From Streptomyces sp. NBC_00250 (GTDB lineage Bacteria; Actinomycetota; Actinomycetes; Streptomycetales; Streptomycetaceae), in NCBI RefSeq assembly GCF_036192275.1, contig NZ_CP108088.1, forward strand, positions 2,294,001 to 2,358,000: DNA of 64,000 nucleotides, in the 5' to 3' direction. The notes beneath the pieces are model-generated. The model saw only the letters and a list, made by a program, of their open reading frames with translations. It searched no databases and had not been told where the DNA came from. Positions within the stretch are counted from its first letter, which is position 1. Each line of letters starts with the position of its first letter. Shown in pieces: positions 1 to 8,026 of the stretch. The translations under genes were made by a program, and so were the position numbers.

Positions 1-2
1 CG

Positions 3-842
3 GTCGCCGTGACGCTCGCGCTCCTGGCCTCCCCCCATGACCTGGCCGTGGGCGAGGCGTTCGCGCGGACCCGGGACGTCCTCCAGCTGGCCTGGCTGAT
101 CGCCGCCGGGGCGGCCGGTGAAGCGCTGCGGCAGGCCGAGCGCCGGGCGGACGAGGCCGAACGCACCCGGGAGGAGACCGCGCGGCGCCGCGCCGACGAG
201 GAACGGCTGCACATCGCACGGGAGCTGCACGACTCGCTCACCCACCAGATCTCCGTGATCAAGGTGCAGGCGGAGGTCGCCGTCCACCTGGCCGGCAAGC
301 GGGGCGAGCAGGTGCCGGAGGCCCTCCTCGTGATCCGTGAGGCCGGCCGTGAGGCGGCTCGGGAACTGCGGGCGACCCTGGAGGCGCTGCGCGACGACGA
401 CAAGAACCCGCCGCGCGGGCTCGCCGACGTACCGGAACTGGTACGCCGGGCCCGGTCCACCGGCCTGGACGCCCGGCTGACGGTCGGGGGGCACCGGAGC
501 GACGTGCCCGCCGCCGTGGACCGGACGGCCTATCGGATCGTCCAGGAGTCGCTGACCAATGTCGCCCGTCACGCCGCCGCGAACACCGCGTCGGTCCTGA
601 TCGACCACCGTCCCGACGTCCTGGTCGTCCGGGTCGACGACGACGGCGGGGCGAGGCCGGATTCAGCGCCGGTGCCCGGCGTCGGACTGCTCGGGATGCG
701 CGAACGGGTCACCGCCCTCGGCGGCCGGTTGCGGGCGGAGCCACGCGGTGAGGGCGGGTTCACCGTCCAGGCCGAGCTTCCCCTGGAGCGCGCGCCACTT
801 CCCGCACAGCACACGCGACTGCCCTTGGAGCACACCTCGTGA
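3..842 (+). CDS. Sensor histidine kinase, NarL/DesK type (5' end missing)
   Basis: The reading frame is open to the left edge of the window, so the sensor and membrane part is missing and only the cytoplasmic kinase is seen. After a charged linker comes a HisKA_3 dimerisation helix with the H-box ELHDSLTHQ; the phospho-accepting His is about residue 74 from the first GTG. A HATPase_c domain follows, with an N-box (QESLTNVARHA) and a G-box (GVGLLGMRERV). The stop codon overlaps the GTG of the response regulator by 4 bp, so the two are translationally coupled and form a cognate pair. The input signal cannot be inferred. Confidence 0.93.
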   Translation, partial: VAVTLALLASPHDLAVGEAFARTRDVLQLAWLIAAGAAGEALRQAERRADEAERTREETARRRADEERLHIARELHDSLTHQISVIKVQAEVAVHLAGKRGEQVPEALLVIREAGREAARELRATLEALRDDDKNPPRGLADVPELVRRARSTGLDARLTVGGHRSDVPAAVDRTAYRIVQESLTNVARHAAANTASVLIDHRPDVLVVRVDDDGGARPDSAPVPGVGLLGMRERVTALGGRLRAEPRGEGGFTVQAELPLERAPLPAQHTRLPLEHTS

Positions 843-1510
843 TCCGTGTCCTGCTGATCGACGACCAGCCACTCATCCGCAGTGGATTCCGCGCGCTCCT
901 CGACATCGAGGACGACATCGAGGTGGTGGCCGAGGCCGGCGACGGGAGGGAGGGCCTGGCCCTGGCGAGGGAGCACCTGCCCGACATCGCGCTCGTCGAC
1001 GTCCAGATGCCGGTCGTCGACGGCATCGAGACGACCCGGCGCATCGCCGCGGACCCCGATCTGGCCGGGGTGCACGTCGTCGTCCTGACCAACTACGGAA
1101 TGGACGAGTACGTCTTCGACGCGCTGCGCGCGGGCGCGGCCGGATTCCTCGTCAAGGACATCCTCCCGGAGGACTTCCTGCACGCAGTACGGGTCGCCGC
1201 GCGCGGCGACGCCCTGCTCGCGCCGTCGATCACCCGCAAGCTGATCGACCGGTACGTCACCCAGCCCCCGCCCGCGAGTGTCCGGAACCGATTGACGCAG
1301 CTGACCAACCGTGAACGCGAGGCCGTCGCCCTGGTCGCGAGCGGCCTGTCCAACGACGAGATCGCCGACCAGATGGTGATCAGCCCGCTGACCGCGAAGA
1401 CCCACGTCAACCGTGCCATGACCAAGCTCGACGCCCGCGACCGGGCTCAGCTCGTCGTCCTGGCCTACGAATCGGGCCTGGTGACGCCGGGAGGTTCCGG
1501 CCCGTTCTAG
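839..1510 (+). CDS. NarL/LuxR-family two-component response regulator
   Basis: This is a 223-residue regulator with a complete receiver domain: acidic pair at residues 8-9, phospho-acceptor Asp54 (LVDVQMP), Thr84 and Lys106. A C-terminal LuxR-type helix-turn-helix begins near residue 157 (LTNREREAVALVASG). It starts inside the end of the sensor kinase gene (GTGA overlap) and should be phosphorylated by that kinase, then bind promoter DNA as a dimer. Its stop overlaps the stop of the convergent P-loop kinase gene by 4 bp, so no separate terminator fits between them. Targets are unknown. Confidence 0.95.
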   Translation: MIRVLLIDDQPLIRSGFRALLDIEDDIEVVAEAGDGREGLALAREHLPDIALVDVQMPVVDGIETTRRIAADPDLAGVHVVVLTNYGMDEYVFDALRAGAAGFLVKDILPEDFLHAVRVAARGDALLAPSITRKLIDRYVTQPPPASVRNRLTQLTNREREAVALVASGLSNDEIADQMVISPLTAKTHVNRAMTKLDARDRAQLVVLAYESGLVTPGGSGPF

Positions 1511-2157
1511 GCCATCGGCACGACGAGGTCGGCGCGGTCGCGGCCGCGGGTCACCAGGCGGGCGTTCGCCTCGTCCGAGTCGTGGACCCAGCGTTCGGCG
1601 TGGGCGCGGTCCTTGCCGAAGCGGACATGGCGGTCGACGAGCCGGGGGACGCGGCGCCGGGCGTCCAGGTCGAGGTACCAGGCCTCGTCGAGGAGGGGCA
1701 GGACACCGGCCCAGGCGCCCTCGTCGTGCAGCAGGTAGTTGCCCTCGGTGATCACCAGCGGGACCTCGGGTCCGACGGGTATCGCCCCGGCGATCGGCTC
1801 CTCCAGGGAGCGGTCGAAGGCGGGTGCGTAGACGGTGGTGCCGGGGACCGGGGTGCGCAGCCGGGAGAGGAGCGCGGTGTATCCGGCGGCGTCGAAGGTG
1901 TCGGGCGCGCCCTTCCTGCCGGCCCGCCCGAGGCGTTCCAGTTCGGCCTGGGCCAGATGGAAGCCGTCCATGGGGACGAGGACGGCGAGCCCGTCGAGGC
2001 GCGCGACGAGCCGCGCGGCGAGGGTCGACTTCCCGGCACCGGGCGCGCCGGCCAGCCCGAGGACGCGGCGCGGCGGGCGGCCGTCCCCGGGGCGCTCGGC
2101 GAGGGCCCGCGCCCGGGCGGCGAGGCGGTCGAACTGCTGCGCGTCCATGCGGGGCAT
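1507..2157 (-). CDS. Nucleoside/nucleotide kinase-like P-loop protein (uridine kinase/PRK family)
   Basis: This is a P-loop kinase of the phosphoribulokinase/uridine kinase class. The Walker A motif GAPGAGKST lies about 40 residues from the start and is followed by PMDGFHLAQ, the family's substrate-binding Asp segment. A later VITEGNYLL strand and an R-rich lid (VDRHVRFGK) complete the fold. It probably phosphorylates a nucleoside, pantothenate-like or sugar substrate, which the sequence does not reveal. I chose the start at MPRMDAQQ (2157). Met at 2148 is equally possible, and the longer in-frame extension looks non-coding. It is convergent with the response regulator. Confidence 0.85.
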   Translation of the reverse strand: MPRMDAQQFDRLAARARALAERPGDGRPPRRVLGLAGAPGAGKSTLAARLVARLDGLAVLVPMDGFHLAQAELERLGRAGRKGAPDTFDAAGYTALLSRLRTPVPGTTVYAPAFDRSLEEPIAGAIPVGPEVPLVITEGNYLLHDEGAWAGVLPLLDEAWYLDLDARRRVPRLVDRHVRFGKDRAHAERWVHDSDEANARLVTRGRDRADLVVPMA

Positions 2158-2329
2158 TCTCGCACCGCGTGCGGGCGCGCGGCCCTCCGCGCCCGCGGCC
2201 CCGACCCCGACCCTCGCCCACCCCTCCAAGGACCCTCGTTCGCACCCTGCAATCGGCGAGGGTCGCGCCGACGTCGACACGGGTTGACGCGGGTAGATTG
2301 CTACCGCTTCCGCGTATTACGTTGGGGTA

Positions 2330-2746
2330 ATGCCGTCCATCGCACTTGTGACCCTTGTCGTCCGTGACTACGACGAGGCCATCGCCTTCTACACCGACGC
2401 CCTCGGATTCGACCTCGTGGAGGACACCGACCGGGGTGACGGCAGCCGCTGGGTCGTCGTCCGCCCGCCCGGTGCGGCCGGGGTCGGCGGCCTCGGGAAC
2501 GCGGGCCTGCTCCTGGCCCGCGCCAAGAACGACGCCGAGGAGGCCTCCGTCGGCAACCAGACGGGAGGCCGGGTCGGCTTCTTCCTGCACACCGAGGACT
2601 TCGCCCGCGACCACGCGCGCATGACGGCGGCGGGCGTCAAGTTCCTGGAGGAGCCGCGCCACGAGCCCTACGGCTCGGTCGCCGTCTTCGAGGACCTGTA
2701 CGGCAACCGCTGGGACCTCCTCCAGCCGGCGGCGCGGGGGGCCTAG
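2330..2746 (+). CDS. VOC-family (glyoxalase/bleomycin-resistance fold) protein
   Basis: This 138-residue protein has the two beta-alpha-beta-beta-beta halves of a vicinal oxygen chelate domain. The N-terminal half shows VVRDYDEAIAFYTDALGFDLVED, quoted here in part, and the C-terminal half ends in the family hallmark FEDLYGNRWDLLQP. Such proteins bind a metal and act as lyases, dioxygenases or antibiotic-binding proteins; nothing here fixes the substrate. It is a stand-alone gene whose stop codon overlaps the convergent stop of the next gene by 4 bp. Confidence 0.9.
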   Translation: MPSIALVTLVVRDYDEAIAFYTDALGFDLVEDTDRGDGSRWVVVRPPGAAGVGGLGNAGLLLARAKNDAEEASVGNQTGGRVGFFLHTEDFARDHARMTAAGVKFLEEPRHEPYGSVAVFEDLYGNRWDLLQPAARGA

Positions 2747-3081
2747 CGCAGCAGGTCGACCAGCTGTCCCACCGCGTCCACGACCGACTGGCCCACCGGC
2801 CCGGCCGCGGCGGCGACCTGCGCGACGGACGCCAGCACGAGGCCGCGCTGTCGCAGGGCGCCGCGGTCGGGAACGAGTTCGGGCAGGGCGTCTTCGACGG
2901 TCCGGTCCTGCTCCGGGGTGAGGTGGGGCCGCAGCTCCCGGAGGAGGTCGGTCAGCGCTTCGACGGCGGCGCGGAGCTCGCCGTCCTGGGCGCCGCCGAC
3001 GGTGCCGTAGTTGATGCCCACGTTGTCGTGGCCGCCGTTCATGTTGACCACGTTTCCGTAGTTGTTCGTCGTGTCGCTCAC
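2743..3081 (-). CDS. Small protein with N-terminal Asn/Gly motif, partner of DUF6232-like protein
   Basis: I do not recognise this 112-residue protein with certainty. Its N-terminus (residues 6-23) is an Asn/Gly-rich motif, NNYGNVVNMNGGHDNVGI, nearly the same as the C-terminal tail of the upstream protein. The rest is predicted helical: LRAAVEALTDLLRELRPHL, then a basic turn, then an Ala/Val-rich helix that could bury in a membrane or a partner. The GTG start overlaps the upstream stop (GTGA) and follows a strong AGGGGG ribosome site, so the two proteins are made together. The shared motif suggests tail-to-tail assembly rather than an enzymatic role. Confidence 0.75.
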   Translation of the reverse strand: MSDTTNNYGNVVNMNGGHDNVGINYGTVGGAQDGELRAAVEALTDLLRELRPHLTPEQDRTVEDALPELVPDRGALRQRGLVLASVAQVAAAAGPVGQSVVDAVGQLVDLLR

Positions 3082-3698
3082 AGGCTGATCCCCCTGTTGT
3101 TCTGGCCGCCGTTCATGTGGACAACAGGGCCGTAGTTGTTCGTGTTGCTGTTGAACTGCCGTACGACCGTGCTGAACTCGGCGGCCGGGTTGTCGATCGC
3201 GCGGGCGATCAGTCCGGCGATGTCCCGCAGCTCGTCCACGTTCGGCAGCGTCACGACCACGGCGGAGCCGCTCGCCATCTCGACCAGCAGCACCGGCCTC
3301 GCCGGCTCGAACAGCTCCTTGAGGACGAAGACGACCAGGGCGATCAGGACGACGAGGAACACGCCCCCGCCGCTCGCCTCGCCCTCACTGGCGTAGTTGA
3401 TCGCGGCGTAGACCAGCCCGGCGACGAAGAGCCACTTCAGGAAGCGCAGGAAGGCCGCGCCCCGGTCGGGCTTGAGCTTGAAGGCCTCGACGCGGGTGAT
3501 GTTGTGCAGCGGGAAGGCCGCGGAGCCCACCCACAGCATCCGGCGGCTGACCCGGAGGTGCAGCGTGCCTCCCCTGCGGAGGTCCGGCGGATCCGGGGGC
3601 GGCGGGGGCGGCGACCCGGCCGGCGGACCCGACGGAGGCCCTGACGGGGGCACTGACGGGGGACCGGGCGGCGGACCGACGTTTCCTGTGACGGACAT
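3078..3698 (-). CDS. DUF6232-like membrane protein with C-terminal Asn/Gly motif
   Basis: This predicted membrane protein has 206 residues. A collagen-like proline/glycine N-terminus (about residues 5-45, repeated GPP) leads into LHLRVSRRMLWVGSAAFPL, typical of what I remember as DUF6232. Two hydrophobic helices follow (FLKWLFVAGLVYAAINYA and GGGVFLVVLIALVVFVL), then a cytoplasmic beta-rich segment (LVEMASGSAVVVTLP). The C-terminus ends in NNYGPVVHMNGGQNNRGI. I placed the start at 3698 because GGGGGA sits 6 bp upstream; a longer frame reaches 3989 but its extra part is low-complexity. It is the first gene of a two-gene operon. Confidence 0.8.
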   Translation of the reverse strand: MSVTGNVGPPPGPPSVPPSGPPSGPPAGSPPPPPPDPPDLRRGGTLHLRVSRRMLWVGSAAFPLHNITRVEAFKLKPDRGAAFLRFLKWLFVAGLVYAAINYASEGEASGGGVFLVVLIALVVFVLKELFEPARPVLLVEMASGSAVVVTLPNVDELRDIAGLIARAIDNPAAEFSTVVRQFNSNTNNYGPVVHMNGGQNNRGISL

Positions 3699-4045
3699 GT
3701 GATCCCCCGTGTTCTCGTCGCTCCCACCCGCCCATCGCGGGAGCACCATTAAGCGCCCGAGGGGGGCCATCAGGCAGACGAGAAACAGCCAATCCGCCAT
3801 TCTGGCCGGGAGTTGGCCTTTCACGCGCCCCTCCGTCAGACCTTTCCACGGGCCTTCCCCACGGCCTTCTCCTCGGCCTTCCCGCGACCCCCGTCCGGGC
3901 CCCTTCCCGACGTCCCCGCGTACCGTCGGCGCCGGGCGAGCCCGGTGGAAAACCACTGTCGCGCCGCCCGCTCCCCTCCCTACACTCACGTCTCGCGGCG
4001 CATCGACCGATGCGCCGTCAGACGTCCGACCGAGGGGAGACGACC
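3699..4045. other. Intergenic region with degenerate 12-nt repeats and a candidate promoter
   Basis: There is no convincing gene here. Positions 3846-3882 carry three imperfect 12-13 nt units of the form ccacggccttcc. Towards the right, TACACT at 3981-3986 is a good Streptomyces -10 box for the leader ORF that starts at 4046. The AT-rich patch ggaaaacca at 3947-3955 lies roughly where a -35-proximal AT tract would be, but no good -35 hexamer is visible. Two overlapping open frames here are proline/arginine-rich shadows. Confidence 0.5.
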
Positions 4046-4181
4046 ATGCGTTGCCGTAACGCCGCCGCCGTGTCGTCCGCCCGTGCCCGGTACGACGTGA
4101 TCCTCGCCTCTCCCTCCGGCCGGTGGCGGCTGCGCGCCCGCCATCGCCGACCCGTGACGTCCCACCCGTCCGTCTGACGGC
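4014..4181. repeat. 11-bp inverted repeat bracketing the leader ORF
   Basis: gccgtcagacg at 4014-4024 is exactly complementary to cgtctgacggc at 4171-4181. The left arm lies just upstream of the leader ribosome site, and the right arm contains the leader stop codon. In RNA the two arms could pair across the whole leader ORF. The right arm also starts a short palindrome (gacggcccgtc, 4176-4186), giving an alternative fold. Confidence 0.55.
4046..4177 (+). CDS. Candidate leader peptide upstream of EF-G paralogue
   Basis: A 43-codon ORF starts at ATG 4046, six bases after a strong GGGGAGA ribosome site, and stops 64 bp before the EF-G-like start codon. The peptide begins [16 protein letters not shown] and is Arg-rich (11 or so arginines). 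I know no matching protein family. Its placement, its good ribosome site and the inverted repeat around it fit a regulatory leader peptide for the downstream translational GTPase. The alternative is a chance ORF in GC-rich DNA. Confidence 0.45.
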   Translation: MRCRNAAAVSSARARYDVILASPSGRWRLRARHRRPVTSHPSV

Positions 4182-4241
4182 CCGTCGTCCGGGAATCGCG
4201 CTGCCCTGTCTTCACCCAGCAGCAGCGAAAGGCACGACACC

Positions 4242-6260
4242 GTGCGTACCCACCTCGTCGACCGCGTCCGCAACCTCGGCATCCTCGCCCACGTCGACGC
4301 CGGCAAGACCACCGTCACCGAGCGGTTCCTCTACCTCACCGGTGCCACCCACAAGCGCGGCGAGGTCCACGACGGCACCACCGTCACCGACTTCGATCCG
4401 CAGGAGCGGGACCGGGGCATCACGATCTTCGCCGCGGCCGTCAGCTGCGACTGGGCCGGGCACCGGATCAACCTGATCGACACTCCGGGGCACGTCGACT
4501 TCTCCGACGAGGTCGAGCGTTCGCTGCGCGTCCTCGACGGCGCCGTCGCCGTCTTCGACGCCGTCGCGGGCGTCGAGCCGCAGAGCGAGACGGTGTGGCG
4601 CCAGGCCGACCGCCACGGCGTTCCGCGCATCGCGTTCGTCAACAAGCTGGACCGCGCGGGCGCGGAGCTCGACGGTGCCGTGGAGTCGATCCGTACGCGC
4701 CTGGGCACCGTCCCGCTGCCCGTACAGCTGCCCATCGGGCGCGAGGACGGCTTCACCGGCGTCGTGGACCTGGTCAGGATGCGGGCGTACGTGTGGGCCG
4801 ACGGCGCCGACACGTACACGGACGAGCCGGTCCCCCACGACCTCGGGGACGAGGCGCGGCACCGCAGGCGACGCCTTGAGGAGACCGTGGCGGAGCTGCA
4901 TCCGGGCGCCCTGGAGGAGTTCTGCGGCGAGGGCGCTCTCTCGGCGGAGACCCTCACGGGCGCGCTCCGCGACCTCACCCTCACCGGCGAGGCCGTGGTC
5001 GTGCTGTGCGGCTCGGCGTACCGCAACCGTGGCATCGAGCCGCTGCTCGACGCCGTCGTCGCGTACCTCCCGGCGCCCTCGGACATGCCTCCGGTACGCG
5101 GGGAGGTGCCGGCGGACCCGGAGGCGCCGTTCACCGCGCTCGCGTTCAAGGTGAGCGCGACGGCCACCGGCCGGATGACCTACGTCCGCGTGTACGCGGG
5201 CACGATCGGGAAGGGGGACACCGTGCTCGACGCCGTCGGCGGCCGCACCGAGCGGATCGCCCGCATCCTGCGGATCCAGGCCGACCGGGCGACCGAGGTC
5301 GACGTGGCGCGCGCCGGGGACATCGTCGCCGTCGTGGGCCCGAAGGGCGCCCGCGCCGGGTCGACCCTGTGCGCCCCCGGCGCACCGATCGTCCTCGAAC
5401 CGCCGACGACCGCCGACCCGGTGGTCTCGGTCGCGGTCGAGGCCCGCCGGAGCACGGACACCGGCCGCCTGGCGACGGCTCTCGCCCGGCTCTCCGAGGA
5501 GGACCCGTCGCTCGTCGTGCGGTCCGACCCGGAGACGGGCCAGACCGTCCTGTCGGGTCTCGGCGAACTGCACCTGGAGGTCGCGGTGGAGAAGCTGCGG
5601 CGCGACCGGGGCCTTGAGGTCACGGTCGGCCGTCCGCAGGTCGCGTACCGGGAGACGGTGACGAAGGGCGTCACCGGGCTGCTCCACCGTCATGTCAAAC
5701 AGGACGGCGGCGCGGGCCAGTTCGCCCATGTCGTCATCGACGTCGAACCACTCGGCGAGGGAGAGGAGTTCGCGTTCACGTCGACCGTCACGGGCGGCCG
5801 GGTCCCGCAGGAGTACGTCCGCGCGGTCGAGGCCGGCTGCCGGGACGCGCTCGTCGAGGGTCCCCTCGGCGGTCACCCGGTGACCGGTGTCCGGGTCACG
5901 CTCACGGACGGCGCGACGCATGCGAAGGACTCCTCGGAGATGGCGTTCCGCACGGCGGGCAGGTTCGCGCTGCGCGAGGCGCTCCGCGCGAGCGTGATGA
6001 CCCTCCTGGAGCCGGTGACCGACGTGACGGTCACCGTCCCCGCGGAGTCCGTCGGCTCGGTCCTCGGTGACCTCGCGGCCCGCCGCGGCCGGGTCACGGA
6101 CCAGACGACCCGCTCCGGTACGGCGGTGGTGGAGGCGACGGTGCCGCTGGCCGAACTCTTCGGCTACGCGTCCCGCCTGCGCGGCCGCACCCAGGGCCGG
6201 GGCACGTTCACGACCCGCCCTGCGGGGTACGCCCCCGCACCCCGGGGTCAGGCCGACTGA
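4242..6260 (+). CDS. Elongation factor G paralogue (EF-G2/ribosome-protection-like translational GTPase)
   Basis: This 672-residue GTPase has all EF-G landmarks: G1 AHVDAGKTT (residues 16-24), switch RGIT (58-61), G3 DTPGH (80-84), G4 NKLD, a domain II, domain IV beginning QVAYRETV, and a domain V ending [17 protein letters not shown]. The wording of the G domain ([20 protein letters not shown]) is EF-G-like rather than TetM-like. It is slightly short for a housekeeping EF-G and is not beside rpsL, rpsG and tuf, so it is a paralogue. Such paralogues may rescue ribosomes or give drug tolerance. The GTG start has GAAAGG 9 bp upstream, and a candidate leader ORF precedes it. Confidence 0.93.
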   Translation: MRTHLVDRVRNLGILAHVDAGKTTVTERFLYLTGATHKRGEVHDGTTVTDFDPQERDRGITIFAAAVSCDWAGHRINLIDTPGHVDFSDEVERSLRVLDGAVAVFDAVAGVEPQSETVWRQADRHGVPRIAFVNKLDRAGAELDGAVESIRTRLGTVPLPVQLPIGREDGFTGVVDLVRMRAYVWADGADTYTDEPVPHDLGDEARHRRRRLEETVAELHPGALEEFCGEGALSAETLTGALRDLTLTGEAVVVLCGSAYRNRGIEPLLDAVVAYLPAPSDMPPVRGEVPADPEAPFTALAFKVSATATGRMTYVRVYAGTIGKGDTVLDAVGGRTERIARILRIQADRATEVDVARAGDIVAVVGPKGARAGSTLCAPGAPIVLEPPTTADPVVSVAVEARRSTDTGRLATALARLSEEDPSLVVRSDPETGQTVLSGLGELHLEVAVEKLRRDRGLEVTVGRPQVAYRETVTKGVTGLLHRHVKQDGGAGQFAHVVIDVEPLGEGEEFAFTSTVTGGRVPQEYVRAVEAGCRDALVEGPLGGHPVTGVRVTLTDGATHAKDSSEMAFRTAGRFALREALRASVMTLLEPVTDVTVTVPAESVGSVLGDLAARRGRVTDQTTRSGTAVVEATVPLAELFGYASRLRGRTQGRGTFTTRPAGYAPAPRGQAD

Positions 6261-6283
6261 GTGAGGGGTGCAGGGTGAGGGGT

Positions 6284-6314
6284 GTCCGGTCCGTGGTGAC
6301 CCCACGGACCGGAC
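6284..6314. terminator. Bidirectional hairpin terminator
   Basis: A perfect 13-bp stem (gtccggtccgtgg pairing with its complement) with a 5-nt loop lies between the convergent ends of the EF-G paralogue and the HATPase gene. There is no U-tract, as is usual in Streptomyces. Confidence 0.8.
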
Positions 6315-6346
6315 GCCCGCTCGGAGTGCGGTCCGGGACGACGAGG

Positions 6347-6784
6347 TCAGGAGTCGAGGTCGAGCTCGGCCCGTACGGTCTTCCCCACCGGTACGCGGTC
6401 GAGCACCGACCACCGAGAGGCCAGCGCGCCGACGAGGAGCAGGCCGCGCCCGCCCTCGTCGAGGGGCTGCGGGGTCGCGGCGGCGGGGCGGCGCTCACCC
6501 CGGGTGTCGGTGACGTCGATCCGCAGCCGCAGTCCGGTCGTGCAGGTGAGCACCAGCTCGAAGTCCCGCCCGGGGACGCGGCCGTGGGTGACGGCGTTGG
6601 CGGCGAGTTCGGCGACGAGGAGCGCGGCGGCGTCGGAGACCTCGGAGCCGTACGGGATGTTCCAGCGGTCGAACTGGTGGAGAGCGAGCCGACGGGCGAG
6701 GCGGGCGCCGCGCGGGGTCGAGCTGAAGCGCTGGGTGAACACACGTACGGTGACGGGGGCTTCGCGGGTCACGGGGGAGGTCAT
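6347..6784 (-). CDS. AbaA/RsbW-like ATP-binding protein (anti-sigma type HATPase_c)
   Basis: This 145-residue single-domain GHKL ATPase resembles anti-sigma factor serine kinases. It has the N-box LLVAELAANAVTHG, then DVTDTRGER, then the G-box GGRGLLLVGALASRW. It lacks a His-acceptor domain. Small HATPases of this kind stand beside WhiJ-like XRE/DUF397 genes in many Streptomyces loci (abaA-like loci), which is the context here: it is divergent from such a pair across an intergenic palindrome. It may sequester or phosphorylate a regulator; the partner is not evident. Confidence 0.88.
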   Translation of the reverse strand: MTSPVTREAPVTVRVFTQRFSSTPRGARLARRLALHQFDRWNIPYGSEVSDAAALLVAELAANAVTHGRVPGRDFELVLTCTTGLRLRIDVTDTRGERRPAAATPQPLDEGGRGLLLVGALASRWSVLDRVPVGKTVRAELDLDS

Positions 6785-6830
6785 GGGGCCAATGTGGCGA
6801 TCCCCGGGGGGAGTTGCCAGCTCAGAAACT

Positions 6831-6850
6831 CGTACGCTGCACAGCGTACG
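6831..6850. promoter_or_regulatory. Palindromic operator candidate between HATPase and XRE genes
   Basis: CGTACGCT-gcac-AGCGTACG is a perfect 8-bp inverted repeat with a 4-bp centre, placed midway in the divergent intergenic region. It is well placed for control of both genes, most simply by the XRE regulator itself. No binding data are available from the sequence. Confidence 0.55.
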
Positions 6851-6933
6851 GGTTCACCCTCTGGACTGTACCGGTGACTATCAGTGAGCCTTGTTGCGTT
6901 CGGCGCGAGCACACGGGTACGGGAGGTGGCGGG

Positions 6934-7767
6934 GTGACGGACGAGGTTCCGAAGGGAAGCGAACCGGAGACGTCGGAGAGCCTGAAGGCTTTCGGCGAGG
7001 TGGTCAAGGTCTTCCGGAAGCGGGCGGGCCTGACACAGGAACAGTTCGCCCCGCAGGTGGGCTACTCGGTCCCGATGGTCGCCTCGATCGAACAGGGGAG
7101 GCGCCTGCCGTCGAAGGAGTTCGTGGACCGCGCGGAGGAGGTGCTGGACGCGTTCGGCGCCCTCCGGGCGGCGGCCAAGCACCTGACGCGCAAGGCGGGT
7201 TTGGCGAAGTGGTTCGAGAAGTGGGCGGAGTTGGAGCCTATGGCGGTGACGCTGTATACCTACGAGCCTCGACTCGCGCCAGGGCTGCTCCAGACAACCG
7301 CATACGCCCGGACTCTCTTCGAGAAGCAGCTCCCGGCGATGAGCGATGACAAGATCGAGTCGAACCTGGCCGCCCGCATGGAGCGCACGCACATCCTCAC
7401 GGTGCACCCGGAGACGATCTTCAGCTTCGTCATCGAGGAGCACGCGCTGCGCCGCCAAGTGGCCACCCCGGAGATCATGCGCGAGCAGATCGACCACATC
7501 CTCGACCTCTGCGAACGGCGCAACGTCGACATCCAGATCATGCCGCAATCGCGCGGACACCACGCGGGGCTCGACGGCCCCTTGTGCCTCCTGGAGACCG
7601 AGGAGAACACCTGGTACGCGTACAGCGAGGGCCAAGGCACCGGCCAGCTCATTTCCGACCCCAAAGTGGTCAGCATCCTCCAGCAGCGGTATGCCAGGAT
7701 GCGGACACAGGCTCTGTCCGTAGAGGCGACCGTGAGCCTGTTGCGGGAGATCCGAGGAGCACTATGA
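6934..7767 (+). CDS. XRE-family regulator with DUF5753 (WhiJ-like)
   Basis: This 277-residue DNA-binding protein has an N-terminal helix-turn-helix (FGEVVKVFRKRAGLTQEQFA, then GYSVPMVASIEQGRR) and a C-terminal DUF5753 domain beginning YEPRLAPGLLQTTAYAR and ending near the stop. The GTG start at 6934 follows an excellent GGGAGGTG ribosome site, so the upstream 40 codons of the same frame are not used. Its stop overlaps the start of the DUF397 gene (ATGA). In Streptomyces this pair usually works as a regulator with its small modulator, affecting development or antibiotic production. Confidence 0.93.
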   Translation: MTDEVPKGSEPETSESLKAFGEVVKVFRKRAGLTQEQFAPQVGYSVPMVASIEQGRRLPSKEFVDRAEEVLDAFGALRAAAKHLTRKAGLAKWFEKWAELEPMAVTLYTYEPRLAPGLLQTTAYARTLFEKQLPAMSDDKIESNLAARMERTHILTVHPETIFSFVIEEHALRRQVATPEIMREQIDHILDLCERRNVDIQIMPQSRGHHAGLDGPLCLLETEENTWYAYSEGQGTGQLISDPKVVSILQQRYARMRTQALSVEATVSLLREIRGAL

Positions 7768-8003
7768 GCACGACTGAACTGGCCTGGTTCAAGAGCAGCT
7801 ACAGCACCGGTGACGGCGGCAACTGCGTAGAAGTCGCCCTCTCCTGGCACAAGTCCACCTACAGCGGCGGCGACGGCGACAACTGCGTCGAGGTAGCCGC
7901 CTGCCCCTCCACCGTCCACGTCCGCGACTCCAAGAACCCCACCGGCCCCCAGCTCGCCCTGTCCCCCGCCGCCTGGAGCGAATTGCTCGCGCGGCTCGGC
8001 TGA
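7764..8003 (+). CDS. DUF397 small protein with duplicated N-terminal motif
   Basis: This 79-residue DUF397 protein is co-translated with the WhiJ-like regulator (4-bp overlap). The family's opening motif occurs twice in tandem: WFKSSYSTGDGGNCVEVA, then WHKSTYSGGDGDNCVEVA. A single copy of the closing part, VRDSKNPTGPQLALSPAAW, follows. Ordinary DUF397 proteins have one opening motif and about 60 residues, so about 20 residues look internally duplicated. These proteins are thought to modulate the neighbouring XRE regulator. Confidence 0.9.
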   Translation: MSTTELAWFKSSYSTGDGGNCVEVALSWHKSTYSGGDGDNCVEVAACPSTVHVRDSKNPTGPQLALSPAAWSELLARLG

Positions 8004-8026
8004 GTCGGTACGGAGGGGGCAGGGCC

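Noticed and set aside
4242..6260. TetM/Otr(A)-type ribosomal protection protein
   Set aside because: The switch and G-domain sequences follow EF-G rather than TetM, so I call it an EF-G paralogue. Drug protection remains possible but is not shown.
4212..6413. A 733-codon minus-strand frame opposite the EF-G paralogue
   Set aside because: The plus-strand protein has every EF-G motif; the antisense one has none.
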